From positions 1-64,000 of the forward strand of contig CAVWQI010000009.1 of assembly GCA_963757185.1 (NCBI GenBank): a stretch of DNA of 64,000 nt, given 5' to 3'. Within the stretch, counting starts at the first letter, position 1; each line of letters opens with the position of its first letter. Below the pieces are notes generated by a model. The model made no database searches and was not told the DNA's origin. It saw nothing but the letters and a program-made list of their open reading frames with translations. Of the stretch, positions 8,892 through 17,312 are shown piece after piece. Origin of the DNA: JAQBQB01 sp963757185 (lineage in GTDB: Bacteria; Gemmatimonadota; Gemmatimonadetes; Gemmatimonadales; Gemmatimonadaceae). Both the position numbers and the translations under genes were made by a program.

Positions 8892-10017
8892 ATGGTGGGC
8901 GTCGCCTCAAACAAAATTGAGCTGCAGCGCGTTACGCCCGATCACCTCGAATTGGTGGCGGCGTTTTATCGTACCGCGTGGGGCGACGAGGGTGCCGCCG
9001 GGGACGGGCGGCCCAATGACCGCCAAAGCCGACTGGTTCGAACGGGCGCCGGCGATCATCGCGGTGCAGAATCAGCGTGTGATCGGATATCTCGGCACCT
9101 TGCCGATGCGGCTCTGGAAGAACGGGCGCGAGGCGGACGCACACTGGTTCAAGGGATTCATGGTGATCCCTGAATTCCGAAACGGGCCGATCGGTTTCGC
9201 TCTCGTGCGCGAGGCCATGAAGCACGTCGGCGACGTCGCCGTACTCACCGTGCAGTCCGCGTCCTGGCGGCTGTTCCAAGCAGCGGGTCTGAGGCTGGCG
9301 GGAGCGGTGCCGAACTATCTTCGAATTCTTCGTCCGGCACGCGTCGCCCAGCGGCTCGATTTGGCGAAAATCCCGCTCAAGTCGTTTCCGGCGTGGGTGA
9401 CGGCCGGTGCGCGCATAGCGCAGAAGACCGGAGTGGCCGCGGTTGGCGGCGCGATCGGCGGTTTCAGCGCGGCGGCTCTGGCGGCCGCGCGCGGCTCCGG
9501 AGAAGCGGTCGGGAGCACCGAGGGCATCGGCGACCACGACGGCGACCTGGGGGAGGCGTGGGGTCGGATGCGCGCGGGTATCCGTGTCGGCCAGGTGAGG
9601 GACGCGGCCTATGTTCGCGCCCGTTATTCCGCGTCCGCTAGACAATTTCGTTGCTCGGCATCACGCGGCCGGAGCGGCGTCGCATTCACCATGGTGCGGC
9701 GGCCGCGCGAGGGCGGAGACGAGCGGCTCTCCGGCTTGTCTGTGGCCGTTCTGTCCGACCTCATCGCACCGCTGGACGCGCCCGCGCTCCTTCTGTCGGC
9801 GCTTCGGCGTGCCGAAGCCGATGCCCGCGAACTCGGCGCCGACGCCCTGGTTTGCAGTCCGAGCCATCCGGCGCTCGCGCCGCTCTTGCGCCGACGATCG
9901 TGGCTCGCGATTCCGGCGAATCTCCATTTTCTGGCTCGCGCGGCAGAGGTTGCACCGAGCGGCGTCGGGGACTGGTGGTTGATGCGTGCCGACGGCAACT
10001 CCGACGAGGGCTTTTGA
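8892..10017 (+). CDS. GNAT-like acyltransferase (one frameshift near 9000)
   Basis: Cytosolic acyltransferase-like protein of about 374 residues. The N-terminal VASNKIELQRVTPDHLELVA and WFKGFMVIPEFRNGPIGFAL look like the first strand and acyl-CoA-binding region of a GNAT fold; a second, more diverged alpha/beta segment follows after residue 240. The beginning up to about 8998 is in one frame and the rest in another; deleting one G from the GGGG run at about 8998-9001 joins them. It is the first gene of a cluster whose five genes all overlap by 4 bp. Substrate is unknown. The neighbouring acyl carrier protein suggests an ACP-borne rather than CoA-borne donor, which is inference. Confidence 0.65.
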
Positions 10018-11021
10018 CGCCGCGTGGATTGTCGTTCTTGCCGCCGGGGAAGCGCTTCGCATTCACGATCGTCGACGATACCGACGTCGCCACGGTGGAG
10101 AATGTCGCGCCTCTCTACCGGCTCCTGCGAGAGCTGGGCATGCGGGCGACGAAGACCCTCTGGCCGCACGCCTGTCCTGAGGGCAGTCGCGACTTCGACA
10201 CCTCGGAGACGCTCGAGGACGCGGACTACAAGAAGTTCCTGCTTGAACTACAGCGCGACGGTTTCGAGCTGACGTGGCACTGTGCGACGATGGAAACCAG
10301 CGAGCGTCCGCGGACCCTCGCTGCGCTCGAGCGGTTTCACGACGTGTTCGGCGCCTATCCGCGAATCCACGTCAATCACGCGGGGAACCGCGAGAATATC
10401 TATTGGGGACCGGATCGCGTGGACGATCCGCTCATTCGCTGGTTCGCCGCTCGAATCGCGCGCACGCCTGCGCAATGGTTCCAGGGGCACGTCGAGGGTT
10501 CGCCGCATTGGTGGGGAGACGCTTGCTCGCAGCACATCGAGTACGCGCGCAACCTCACCTTCAGCGGCATCAACACGACGGCGCGGAACCCATCGATGCC
10601 CTATCGGGACCCGGCGCGACCGTTGTCTCGATACTGGTTTTCGTGCTCGGATGCCGAAAACGCCGAAGAGTTCGTCGATCTGATTTCGCGTGCGAACCAG
10701 GATCGCCTCGAGCGAGACGGCGGAGCGTGCATCGTCGCCACCCACTTTGGAAAGGAATTCTGCCACGGCGGCAAGGTGGTTCCCGCCGTCGAGGCGCGGC
10801 TCAGAGAGTTGGCGTCGCGGCCAGGGTGGTTTCCAACGGCCGGAGAACTCTTGGACCGGCTCCGGGCATCTCGCGGGGACGCCACCCTACCGGCGCGTGA
10901 GTGGCGTCGCATGCAGTATCGATGGGCATTCGATCTCGTGGTGCGTAAACTTCGGCAGCGCGCACGCTCCCTCGTTCGACGCTCGGCGCCTCCCGCCTCG
11001 TCTCACCCTCGCCCACAATGA
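10014..11021 (+). CDS. Polysaccharide-deacetylase-like (NodB-fold) protein
   Basis: About 335 residues beginning at a TTG (10014-10016) that overlaps the preceding stop, in a gene cluster where all joins are overlapping. The early segment KRFAFTIVDDTDVATVENVA carries the paired Asp of a NodB-like first motif, and LRELGMRATKTLWP follows as in deacetylases. The second motif FELTWHCATMETS differs from the usual HxxxH. ACIVATHFGKEFCHGG lies toward the C-terminus. The protein may be a divergent deacetylase or a related sugar-modifying TIM-barrel enzyme; it has no signal peptide, so it would act in the cytosol on a precursor. No transmembrane helix is visible. Confidence 0.55.
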   Translation: MTPRGLSFLPPGKRFAFTIVDDTDVATVENVAPLYRLLRELGMRATKTLWPHACPEGSRDFDTSETLEDADYKKFLLELQRDGFELTWHCATMETSERPRTLAALERFHDVFGAYPRIHVNHAGNRENIYWGPDRVDDPLIRWFAARIARTPAQWFQGHVEGSPHWWGDACSQHIEYARNLTFSGINTTARNPSMPYRDPARPLSRYWFSCSDAENAEEFVDLISRANQDRLERDGGACIVATHFGKEFCHGGKVVPAVEARLRELASRPGWFPTAGELLDRLRASRGDATLPAREWRRMQYRWAFDLVVRKLRQRARSLVRRSAPPASSHPRPQ

Positions 11022-11251
11022 CCGCGGATCAAAGACTGGAAGCGATCTTCAGAGAGGTGTTCGACCTTTCGCCGACGCACGACGTTCGGGCGGTCCGCCA
11101 AATCGCCGAGCCGAAATGGGACTCGCTCGCTCACGCGACATTGGTGGCGGCGATCGAGAGCGAGTTCGGCGTCACCATCGATATCGCCGACGCTCTCGAG
11201 ATGACGTCATTCGACGCGACGCGGATGATCCTCGAGGAGCGGTTGGTGTGA
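11018..11251 (+). CDS. Acyl carrier protein
   Basis: A 77-residue ACP. The segment PKWDSLAHATLVAAIESEFG contains the DSL motif whose Ser carries 4'-phosphopantetheine, followed by the usual acidic helix region and VTIDIADALEMTSFD. The ATG overlaps the preceding stop as ATGA. It is not the fatty-acid-synthesis acpP, which would sit with fab genes. Its position between a deacetylase-like gene and a MaoC-SDR gene, upstream of an FkbH-like gene, points to a dedicated carrier, probably for a glyceryl or other small acyl unit. Confidence 0.85.
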   Translation: MTADQRLEAIFREVFDLSPTHDVRAVRQIAEPKWDSLAHATLVAAIESEFGVTIDIADALEMTSFDATRMILEERLV

Positions 11252-12354
11252 CTCTCTCCGTGGGGTCGAGTGCGTCGTTCGACGTCGACGTCCCGGCCGA
11301 CGCGATGGACCAGTTCGCCGCCTGGAGCGGAGACTGGAATCCATTGCACACCGACGTGGCGTTCGCGAGCCGGAGCCGATACGGTCGCCGCGTATTGCAC
11401 GGTGCGTACTCGGCCGGTCTTGTCTCCCGCCTCGCGGGAACGCTGCTTCCGGGCGAGCGGTGCCTGCTGCACGGCATGCAGCTGCGGTTTGTGGCGCCTG
11501 TGCTGCCGCCGGTGTCGCTGCGAGTCAGCGGCGAGGTCATCGCCCTCGCGTCGGACATCGGCCGCGTGTCCGCGTCCGTCAGCGACGCGTCCAGCGGCGT
11601 ACGCTACGTCGACGCCTCGTACGAATTCGCGCTGCAGACGCCAACCGATGAGAGCGTGGACCGAGCGGCGCGAGGTCGGCGAGCGACGGTTGCCGGCGAC
11701 GTCGTGCTCGTAACCGGAACGGCGGGCGGCCTTGGGGCAGCGGTGCTCGACGTACTCGGAGACAGCGCGCAGCCGCTGGCCCGCGACGCGCGCGACGGAG
11801 CCCTAACGCTCGAACAGATCAATGACGCGGCCGCGCTGGGAGTGCGACGCATCCGCGCCATCGTCCACTGCGGCTGGCCTGCGCCGGACAACACCGCGCT
11901 GACGCGACTCGACCACACCGCCAGCGCCGTCGACTACTATCTCGCGGAACCGACGACACAGATCATTCAGCTGGCGCGCACCCTGGCGCGTCATGGTGCA
12001 ACGGACGCCATGCTGCTCCTCGTCGGATCGACCGCGGCCGTCCCGGGACGGCACGCGTACAAGGCTCCGCTCTATGGCCTGGGGAAATCGCTCATTCCGG
12101 CGCTGGCGCGAATTCTCGCCCTCGAACTCGCAGGCTCTGGCGCGCGCTGCGCGGCGGTGGTCTTCGACGTGATCGAGGCCGGCATGAACGCTCGCTTGTC
12201 GCCGCGCGCTCGGCTGGCCCACGTCGATCGCTCGCCGCAGGGGCGCATCCCGTCCGCCGCCGAAGCCGCCGGGCAAATCGCTTGGCTGCTCTCGAACTCG
12301 AGCTTCTTGGTTTCCGGAGCGGCCGTCACACTCAGTGGAGCAGCATTGCCGTGA
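11248..12354 (+). CDS. MaoC-like hydratase fused to short-chain dehydrogenase
   Basis: A 368-residue two-domain protein starting at GTG 11248, overlapping the ACP stop as GTGA. Residues about 1-130 form a hot-dog/MaoC domain with WSGDWNPLHTDVAFA, where Asp and His are the hydratase pair. Residues about 145-368 are an SDR domain: VLVTGTAGGLGAAVLDVL (TGxxxGxG), a Ser in LLVGSTAAVPG, and APLYGLGKSL with YxxxK. Hydratase plus ketoreductase in one chain would process a 3-oxo or 3-hydroxyacyl group, here probably ACP-bound. Such a fusion with the domains in this order is uncommon. No ketosynthase is present in the window. Confidence 0.8.
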   Translation: MTLSVGSSASFDVDVPADAMDQFAAWSGDWNPLHTDVAFASRSRYGRRVLHGAYSAGLVSRLAGTLLPGERCLLHGMQLRFVAPVLPPVSLRVSGEVIALASDIGRVSASVSDASSGVRYVDASYEFALQTPTDESVDRAARGRRATVAGDVVLVTGTAGGLGAAVLDVLGDSAQPLARDARDGALTLEQINDAAALGVRRIRAIVHCGWPAPDNTALTRLDHTASAVDYYLAEPTTQIIQLARTLARHGATDAMLLLVGSTAAVPGRHAYKAPLYGLGKSLIPALARILALELAGSGARCAAVVFDVIEAGMNARLSPRARLAHVDRSPQGRIPSAAEAAGQIAWLLSNSSFLVSGAAVTLSGAALP

Positions 12355-13982
12355 AGTTCTTGGAGGCCCAGCGGATCCTGAAGGAGTTTTCGGGCGGATC
12401 GCCGGCGACGATTCTCCTCGCCATGTCAGGGAACGCCGGTTCGCTCGACCTGTTCCTGCGCGCCGAGGCGGCGCGGCGCGGAGTCGCCGCAACGATCCGG
12501 ACCCTTCCCTTCAATACGCTCGCGCAGCTGCTGCTCGGCCGCGCGACCGGTGACCGGGAGCTGTTCGTCCTGTTCCCCTGGGATCTTGCGCCATCGCTCG
12601 ATTGGAGAACGGGCGTCCCCGAGGCTCCGCTCGGCGTCGACGAGCCGGCCGCCGAAAGCGGCCAGTTGCTCGGACGAGTCGTGTCGCGAGCCGGCGCGGC
12701 GGTGCGCTATTGCCCCGCACCCGTGCCGCCCGTGGGAAAAACGACGATCGATGCAGACGTAATCGCGGGCCAACTTCTGGGAGCTGCGCTCGCCGCGGGC
12801 GCGTCTCCACTGGACGAGCGATTCTTCGACCTCGCGACCTATCTCGCGACCGGCTGTCCGTTTGGCGGCGCCGCCCTCGGCGACGTCGCTGAATCGCTCG
12901 CCGCCGACGTCCTGCCGCAGTTGACGACGGCGAAGAAACTTCTCGTCACCGACTTCGACAACGTTCTGTGGCACGGAGTGATCGGCGAAGATGGCGTCGA
13001 AGGCATCAAGGCCGGGCCTGACGGCCTGGGCTTCAAGCATTTCATTTATCAGACGCTATTGATCAAGCTGAAAAGGGCTGGAGTTCTCCTGGCCGGAGTC
13101 ACGCGCAACGACCCTGATCTCGCGCTCGCGCCGTTCCACGCCGGATCGATGCGCATCGGCGAGCAGGACTTCGTCGCCGTCATCGCCAGCTACAAGACCA
13201 AGTCCGCACAGATTCGCCAACTCGCCGAGCAACTCAACCTCGGGCTGGACAGCGTCGTCTTCGTGGACGACAACCCCGTGGAGCTGGCAGAGGTGTCTCA
13301 GGCGTTGCCGTCCGTCCGGTGCATTGCGTTTCCCGGCCGCGAAAGCGGATTACCGGCTCTCCTCGACGAGATCACGGCGCTCTTTCCGATTCGGACGGTC
13401 ACGGCCGAGGATCGAGAGCGCACCGAGCTGTATCGGCGGCGGCTGGCGAGTCTGCCACCGAGTGAAGCGGGGGGCGCGGACCTCCGATCGTTCCTTGTCG
13501 ATTTGCAGATGCGGTTGGTGATCCACGATCGGAGCGCGGGCGACCGCGCGCGCGCTGTGCAACTCATCAACAAGACGAATCAGTTCAACCTCAACGGCCG
13601 CCGCGTGACGGACGAGGAAGTCGGCCGCACGCTCGCCGCGGGCGGGAAGCTGTTCACGGCCACGCTCTCCGATCGGCACGGCACGCACGGCGAGATCCTG
13701 GCATGCCTGATCGACGCGAGCGGCGAGGTCGAATCGTACGTCATGTCGTGCCGCGTCTTTCAGCGCCGCGTCGAGCACGCGTTCACCGCGTGGCTGGTGC
13801 GTACCGGCCGCCCTCCGGTCGTGTTTCGCCACGCGTCCACAGAGCGTAACGAGCCGATTCGCCAGTACTTCGCGGACGCTGGCTTCGTCGCCGGCATGGA
13901 CGGGTTGGTGCGGTTCGACGCACCGGCCTTCGTCGCCGCCCACGGCGACGCTCTCGACCTCTTCGCGCTGAGCGTGGAATAG
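12351..13982 (+). CDS. FkbH-like HAD-IIIC family protein (glyceryl-ACP type)
   Basis: A 543-residue protein starting at GTG 12351 in a GTGA overlap. The first 190 residues are an alpha/beta domain as in FkbH proteins. The HAD-IIIC core follows: LLVTDFDNVLWHGVIGEDG with the DxDxT/N-type Asp motif, VLLAGVTRNDPDLALAPF, YKTKSAQI with conserved Lys, and DSVVFVDDNPVELAEV. The C-terminal GNAT-like part contains LINKTNQFNLNGRR, diagnostic of this family. Characterised relatives load glycerate from 1,3-bisphosphoglycerate onto an ACP with loss of phosphate, so the ACP two genes upstream is the likely partner. This end product assignment is family knowledge, not shown here. It ends the five-gene cluster. 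Confidence 0.85.
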   Translation: MKFLEAQRILKEFSGGSPATILLAMSGNAGSLDLFLRAEAARRGVAATIRTLPFNTLAQLLLGRATGDRELFVLFPWDLAPSLDWRTGVPEAPLGVDEPAAESGQLLGRVVSRAGAAVRYCPAPVPPVGKTTIDADVIAGQLLGAALAAGASPLDERFFDLATYLATGCPFGGAALGDVAESLAADVLPQLTTAKKLLVTDFDNVLWHGVIGEDGVEGIKAGPDGLGFKHFIYQTLLIKLKRAGVLLAGVTRNDPDLALAPFHAGSMRIGEQDFVAVIASYKTKSAQIRQLAEQLNLGLDSVVFVDDNPVELAEVSQALPSVRCIAFPGRESGLPALLDEITALFPIRTVTAEDRERTELYRRRLASLPPSEAGGADLRSFLVDLQMRLVIHDRSAGDRARAVQLINKTNQFNLNGRRVTDEEVGRTLAAGGKLFTATLSDRHGTHGEILACLIDASGEVESYVMSCRVFQRRVEHAFTAWLVRTGRPPVVFRHASTERNEPIRQYFADAGFVAGMDGLVRFDAPAFVAAHGDALDLFALSVE

Positions 13983-14008
13983 ACGACGCTTGACGAATCG
14001 GCCGGCGC

Positions 14009-14040
14009 TTGACATGTTCTATCCAGACTCTTGATGGAAC
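14009..14040 (+). promoter_or_regulatory. Candidate promoter and dyad operator of the first PadR gene
   Basis: TTGACA at 14009-14014 matches the -35 consensus. GTTCTATC (14016-14023) and GATGGAAC (14033-14040) form an inverted repeat with one mismatch and a 9-nt spacer, just upstream of the chosen PadR start. The -10 position (about 14032) is poor. Autoregulation by PadR is inference. Confidence 0.45.
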
Positions 14041-14054
14041 GTCTGGAGATAACC

Positions 14055-14405
14055 ATGCCGCGCCTCCCCGTCCTGAAAGGAACGCTCGACCTGCTCGTGC
14101 TCCGCGCATTGAGCTGGAGTCCGATGCACGGATTCGAGATCGTCTCGTGGCTGGAGCGCGCCGCGGGCGGATCGCTCGACGTCGACGACTCGGCGTTGTA
14201 CCAGGCGGTGTATCGCCTCGAGGAGCGCGGGCTCCTCGCGGCCGAGTGGGGGGTGACCGAGAACAACCGGCGGGCGCGGTATTACAAGATCACCACCGCG
14301 GGACGCACACATCTGCGCACCGAAACCAAGAGCTGGATGAAGTACGCGGAGACGGTGACGACGATTCTCACGGTCGCGGCTGAAGACGGAGCGCCGGCGC
14401 GGTGA
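14055..14405 (+). CDS. PadR-family transcriptional regulator
   Basis: Winged-helix DNA-binding protein of about 116 residues. VLKGTLDLLVLRALSWSPMH, ALYQAVYRLEERGLLAAEWG and NNRRARYYKITTAGRTHL follow the PadR fold with recognition helix and wing. The ATG at 14055 is preferred because GGAG lies 6 bp before it; ATG 14034 and TTG 14031 are in frame upstream but fall in the dyad operator. The stop overlaps the GTG of the following permease, the standard PadR-ADOP arrangement. It probably represses its own operon. Confidence 0.88.
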   Translation: MPRLPVLKGTLDLLVLRALSWSPMHGFEIVSWLERAAGGSLDVDDSALYQAVYRLEERGLLAAEWGVTENNRRARYYKITTAGRTHLRTETKSWMKYAETVTTILTVAAEDGAPAR

Positions 14406-17110
14406 TCCGGTCCGGCATTCGACGGGCGTTCGACCTCGCGCTGCGCCGCCGGGACCGCTGGGAGCGCGAGGTCGAGGACGAGATCAAGCTCCACCTCGCG
14501 CTGCGCGCCGAGCAGCTCGCCGCGGCGGGCATGTCCGACGACGAGGCGCACCGGGAGGCGGTCCGCCGATTCGGACCGTTGTCGGAATCGCGCGCCATGC
14601 TGCTCGACGCCGCATACCATAGGGAGACCCAGATGCAACGCACGGAGTTCGTCGCCGACGCGCGGCAGGATTTTGCCTTCGCGCTGCGCACGCTCGGCCG
14701 TCAGAAGGCGTGGACGGCGATCACGATCGCGACCCTCGCGCTCGGGATCGGCGCGACGACGGCGGTGTTCAGCGTCGTGAGCACGCTACTGCTCCATCCG
14801 CTTCCCTATCGGCACGCCGATCGCGTCGTTTACGTCGAACAGCAACCGACGCGCGGCAACAACACGGGCGTGCCCGTGAGCATCATTCCGTCGGCACCGG
14901 TGATCCGCGAGTGGCGCGCGACGTCGCACTCGTTCGAGGCGATGGAGCCGCAACTAACGCGGCGCGTGGATCTCAAAACGACGACCGGCGAGCCAAGCAG
15001 CGTCCTGTCGACGACGATCCTGCCGTCATTCGCCGAATTCGCGGGCGTTCGCCCCATCCGCGGCCGGATGTTCACGGAGGGCGACGCGCGGAGCGGGCAC
15101 GTCGTGCTGCTCGGCGAAGGGTTCTGGCGCGAGCGACTCGGCGCGAGCGACGGCGTGCTCGGCCAGGTGCTCACACTTGGCGACTCGACGTACACGATCA
15201 TCGGCGTCATGCCGGCCTCGTTGACCGTGGGTGCTCCGGGCGCGAGGCCGACAGACGTGTGGCTTTCGCTCGACCTCCAGGACCCCCGCATCTCTTACGA
15301 GCGAGTCGTCGGGCGTCTCAAACCGGGCGTCTCGATCGAGGCCGCTCAGCGAGAGCTCGACCTGATCGCTGCGCGGGTCGACGGCCGGGAACTGGCCGCG
15401 CGCGGCACGCCGCCGAGCGGCACGACAGCGCCGGCTTTCAAGACGGTCATCTCCACGCCCGCGCAGCGCGTCCAGTTCCGGGCGTCGCTGCTGTTGCTCA
15501 CCGCGGCCGTCGCGCTCGTGTTGCTAGTAGCATGCGTCAACGTCGCCCACTTGCTCCTCGCGCGGTCGGCGACGCGACAGCGCGAGATGGCGGTTCGTGC
15601 GGCGCTGGGCGCTGGGCGCGGTCGTCTCTTCCGGCAGCTGCTCACTGAAAGCCTGGCGCTGTCCGCGGTAGGCGCCGCGGGCGGAGTCGGTCTCGGATGG
15701 GCGATGCTGCGCGCGATGATCGCCATGCGTCCGTCGTCACGCCAGGAGCTCACGGCGGCGCATCTCGACCTGACGACGCTCGGCGTCGTCATGGGTGTCG
15801 CGCTGGTGAGCGGCCTGATCTTCGGCGCGCTGGGCGCCGTTCAATCTTCGCGATCGTCGACTCACGATTCATTGAAGGCCGGGTCGCTGTCATCGTCGGC
15901 CGGCCGCGGCCACCGGCGGCTTCGTTCGGTCTTGGTGGTGAGCGAAATGGCGTTGTCCGCGGTACTCGTCGTCGGCGCAGCGCTCGTGGTGCGCAGTCTG
16001 GTGAGTCTCCAGCACACGAACTTGGGCTTCGACCCGCACGGCCTCTACGCCATCGACTTGGTGCCGCGCTCCGGATCGATCACGTCGCCGTCCGGTGCAG
16101 CGCTGCTCGACGAGTTCGCGAAACGCGTGAGCCGGCTGCCCGGCGTTCGGTCGGTCGCCACGACGCGGGCGGGGCCAGGGTGGCGCTGGATGAGCGTGGG
16201 CCGGTTCGAGATCGACGGCGAGCCGACACCGCCCGAGGCAGCGACGTCGTTCACCGACGTCGACTACGTGCAGTCGAACTATTTCGCGACGATGGCAATC
16301 GCGTTCCGCGAGGGACGCAACTTCCGCGATACGACGACGGCCGCGCACGAAGTCATCGTCAACGCGGGATTCGCGCGGGCCCATTGGGAACAGGGCAAGG
16401 CGATCGGACATCGCATCCGCATCGCGGAAAGCGCACCGGATGATCCCCGGCGACCCGGTTCAGGCGATGAACCGTGGATGACGATCGTGGGCGTCGTGAA
16501 CGATGCGCTGACGACCGGTCCGCTCACGGAGTCGCGCGCGCCTTTCCTTTACCTTCCGCTCGATACGGGGCGCTTGGCCAAGACGGTGATGGCGAGAGTC
16601 GATGGCGACGGCGGCGCGTCCGTGCTCAAGCCGGCGATCGCGATCGGGCGCCAGCTCGGCATGCGCGACGTCACGATCGGAGGCACCGAGGCGTTTCTCT
16701 CGCGGTCGGTGTCGGAACCAAGGTTCGTGACGATGGTGATGAGCGTATTCGGCGCGCTCGGTCTCGTGCTCGCGGCGGTCGGTTTGTTCGGCGTGATGTC
16801 GTACACGGTGACGCAGCAGACGCGCGAGATCGGGATTCGCGTTGCGCTCGGCGCGTCGGGCGCCGACGTGGTACGACGGGTGTTGGTGCGGGGAACGGGC
16901 CTCGCTGCGGTGGGCGCTGTAGTGGGGCTCGTTGCGGCCGCTTGGGGCACGAAGTTGATCGAGACACAGCTGCACGGCGTCCAGCGACTCGACCCGATCT
17001 CGTTCGCGCTGGGGGCGATCGTGCTCGTCGGCGCCGCGCTGGCGGCGTGCGTGGTGCCGGCACGCCGAGCGCTCGCGGTCGACCCGATGACGGCGATTCG
17101 CGCGGAGTGA
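14402..17110 (+). CDS. ADOP-type ABC transporter permease (MacB/FtsX-like, 902 aa)
   Basis: Inner-membrane protein with an N-terminal cytosolic ADOP region (DRWEREVEDEIKLHLALRAE, DEAHREAVRRFG), a first transmembrane helix at about residues 100-122 (ITIATLALGIGATTAVFSVV), a MacB-type periplasmic domain, an FtsX unit at about 365-480, then a second helix-periplasmic-FtsX repeat ending ARRALAVDPMTAIRAE. The duplicated architecture in one chain without an adjacent ATPase is the hallmark of ADOP proteins. Substrate is unknown; relatives of MacB move peptides, lipoproteins or toxins or transduce mechanical signals. GTG start in a 4-bp overlap with padR. Confidence 0.9.
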   Translation: MIRSGIRRAFDLALRRRDRWEREVEDEIKLHLALRAEQLAAAGMSDDEAHREAVRRFGPLSESRAMLLDAAYHRETQMQRTEFVADARQDFAFALRTLGRQKAWTAITIATLALGIGATTAVFSVVSTLLLHPLPYRHADRVVYVEQQPTRGNNTGVPVSIIPSAPVIREWRATSHSFEAMEPQLTRRVDLKTTTGEPSSVLSTTILPSFAEFAGVRPIRGRMFTEGDARSGHVVLLGEGFWRERLGASDGVLGQVLTLGDSTYTIIGVMPASLTVGAPGARPTDVWLSLDLQDPRISYERVVGRLKPGVSIEAAQRELDLIAARVDGRELAARGTPPSGTTAPAFKTVISTPAQRVQFRASLLLLTAAVALVLLVACVNVAHLLLARSATRQREMAVRAALGAGRGRLFRQLLTESLALSAVGAAGGVGLGWAMLRAMIAMRPSSRQELTAAHLDLTTLGVVMGVALVSGLIFGALGAVQSSRSSTHDSLKAGSLSSSAGRGHRRLRSVLVVSEMALSAVLVVGAALVVRSLVSLQHTNLGFDPHGLYAIDLVPRSGSITSPSGAALLDEFAKRVSRLPGVRSVATTRAGPGWRWMSVGRFEIDGEPTPPEAATSFTDVDYVQSNYFATMAIAFREGRNFRDTTTAAHEVIVNAGFARAHWEQGKAIGHRIRIAESAPDDPRRPGSGDEPWMTIVGVVNDALTTGPLTESRAPFLYLPLDTGRLAKTVMARVDGDGGASVLKPAIAIGRQLGMRDVTIGGTEAFLSRSVSEPRFVTMVMSVFGALGLVLAAVGLFGVMSYTVTQQTREIGIRVALGASGADVVRRVLVRGTGLAAVGAVVGLVAAAWGTKLIETQLHGVQRLDPISFALGAIVLVGAALAACVVPARRALAVDPMTAIRAE

Positions 17111-17154
17111 TGCTCGAGTCGTTGTCGTCCGGACCGGCTACTGAATCAGGCAGG

Positions 17155-17278
17155 AAAAATTCAACGCCGATGACACAGATTTGAACAACAATCCCGCAGA
17201 TGAAATCGGAGTTGTCTCGCCGATTCATCTGCGGGATCGCGTTTTCAAAATCTGCGTCATCTGCGTCTCAATTTCTCG
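17155..17278. repeat. Interspersed inverted repeat, copy 1 (TCTGCG family)
   Basis: Two imperfectly complementary arms of about 55 nt (17155-17209 and 17220-17278) around a 10-nt loop. The best-paired blocks are ATCCCGCAGATGAA/TTCATCTGCGGGAT and the GATGACxCAGATTTxGAA segments. It lies between convergent genes, the permease and thrS, so it may also act as a bidirectional terminator. A diverged second copy occurs at 29096-29226. Confidence 0.85.
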
Positions 17279-17312
17279 AACGGCGTGGTGGCCCGCGGCC
17301 GGGCGCACCGGC

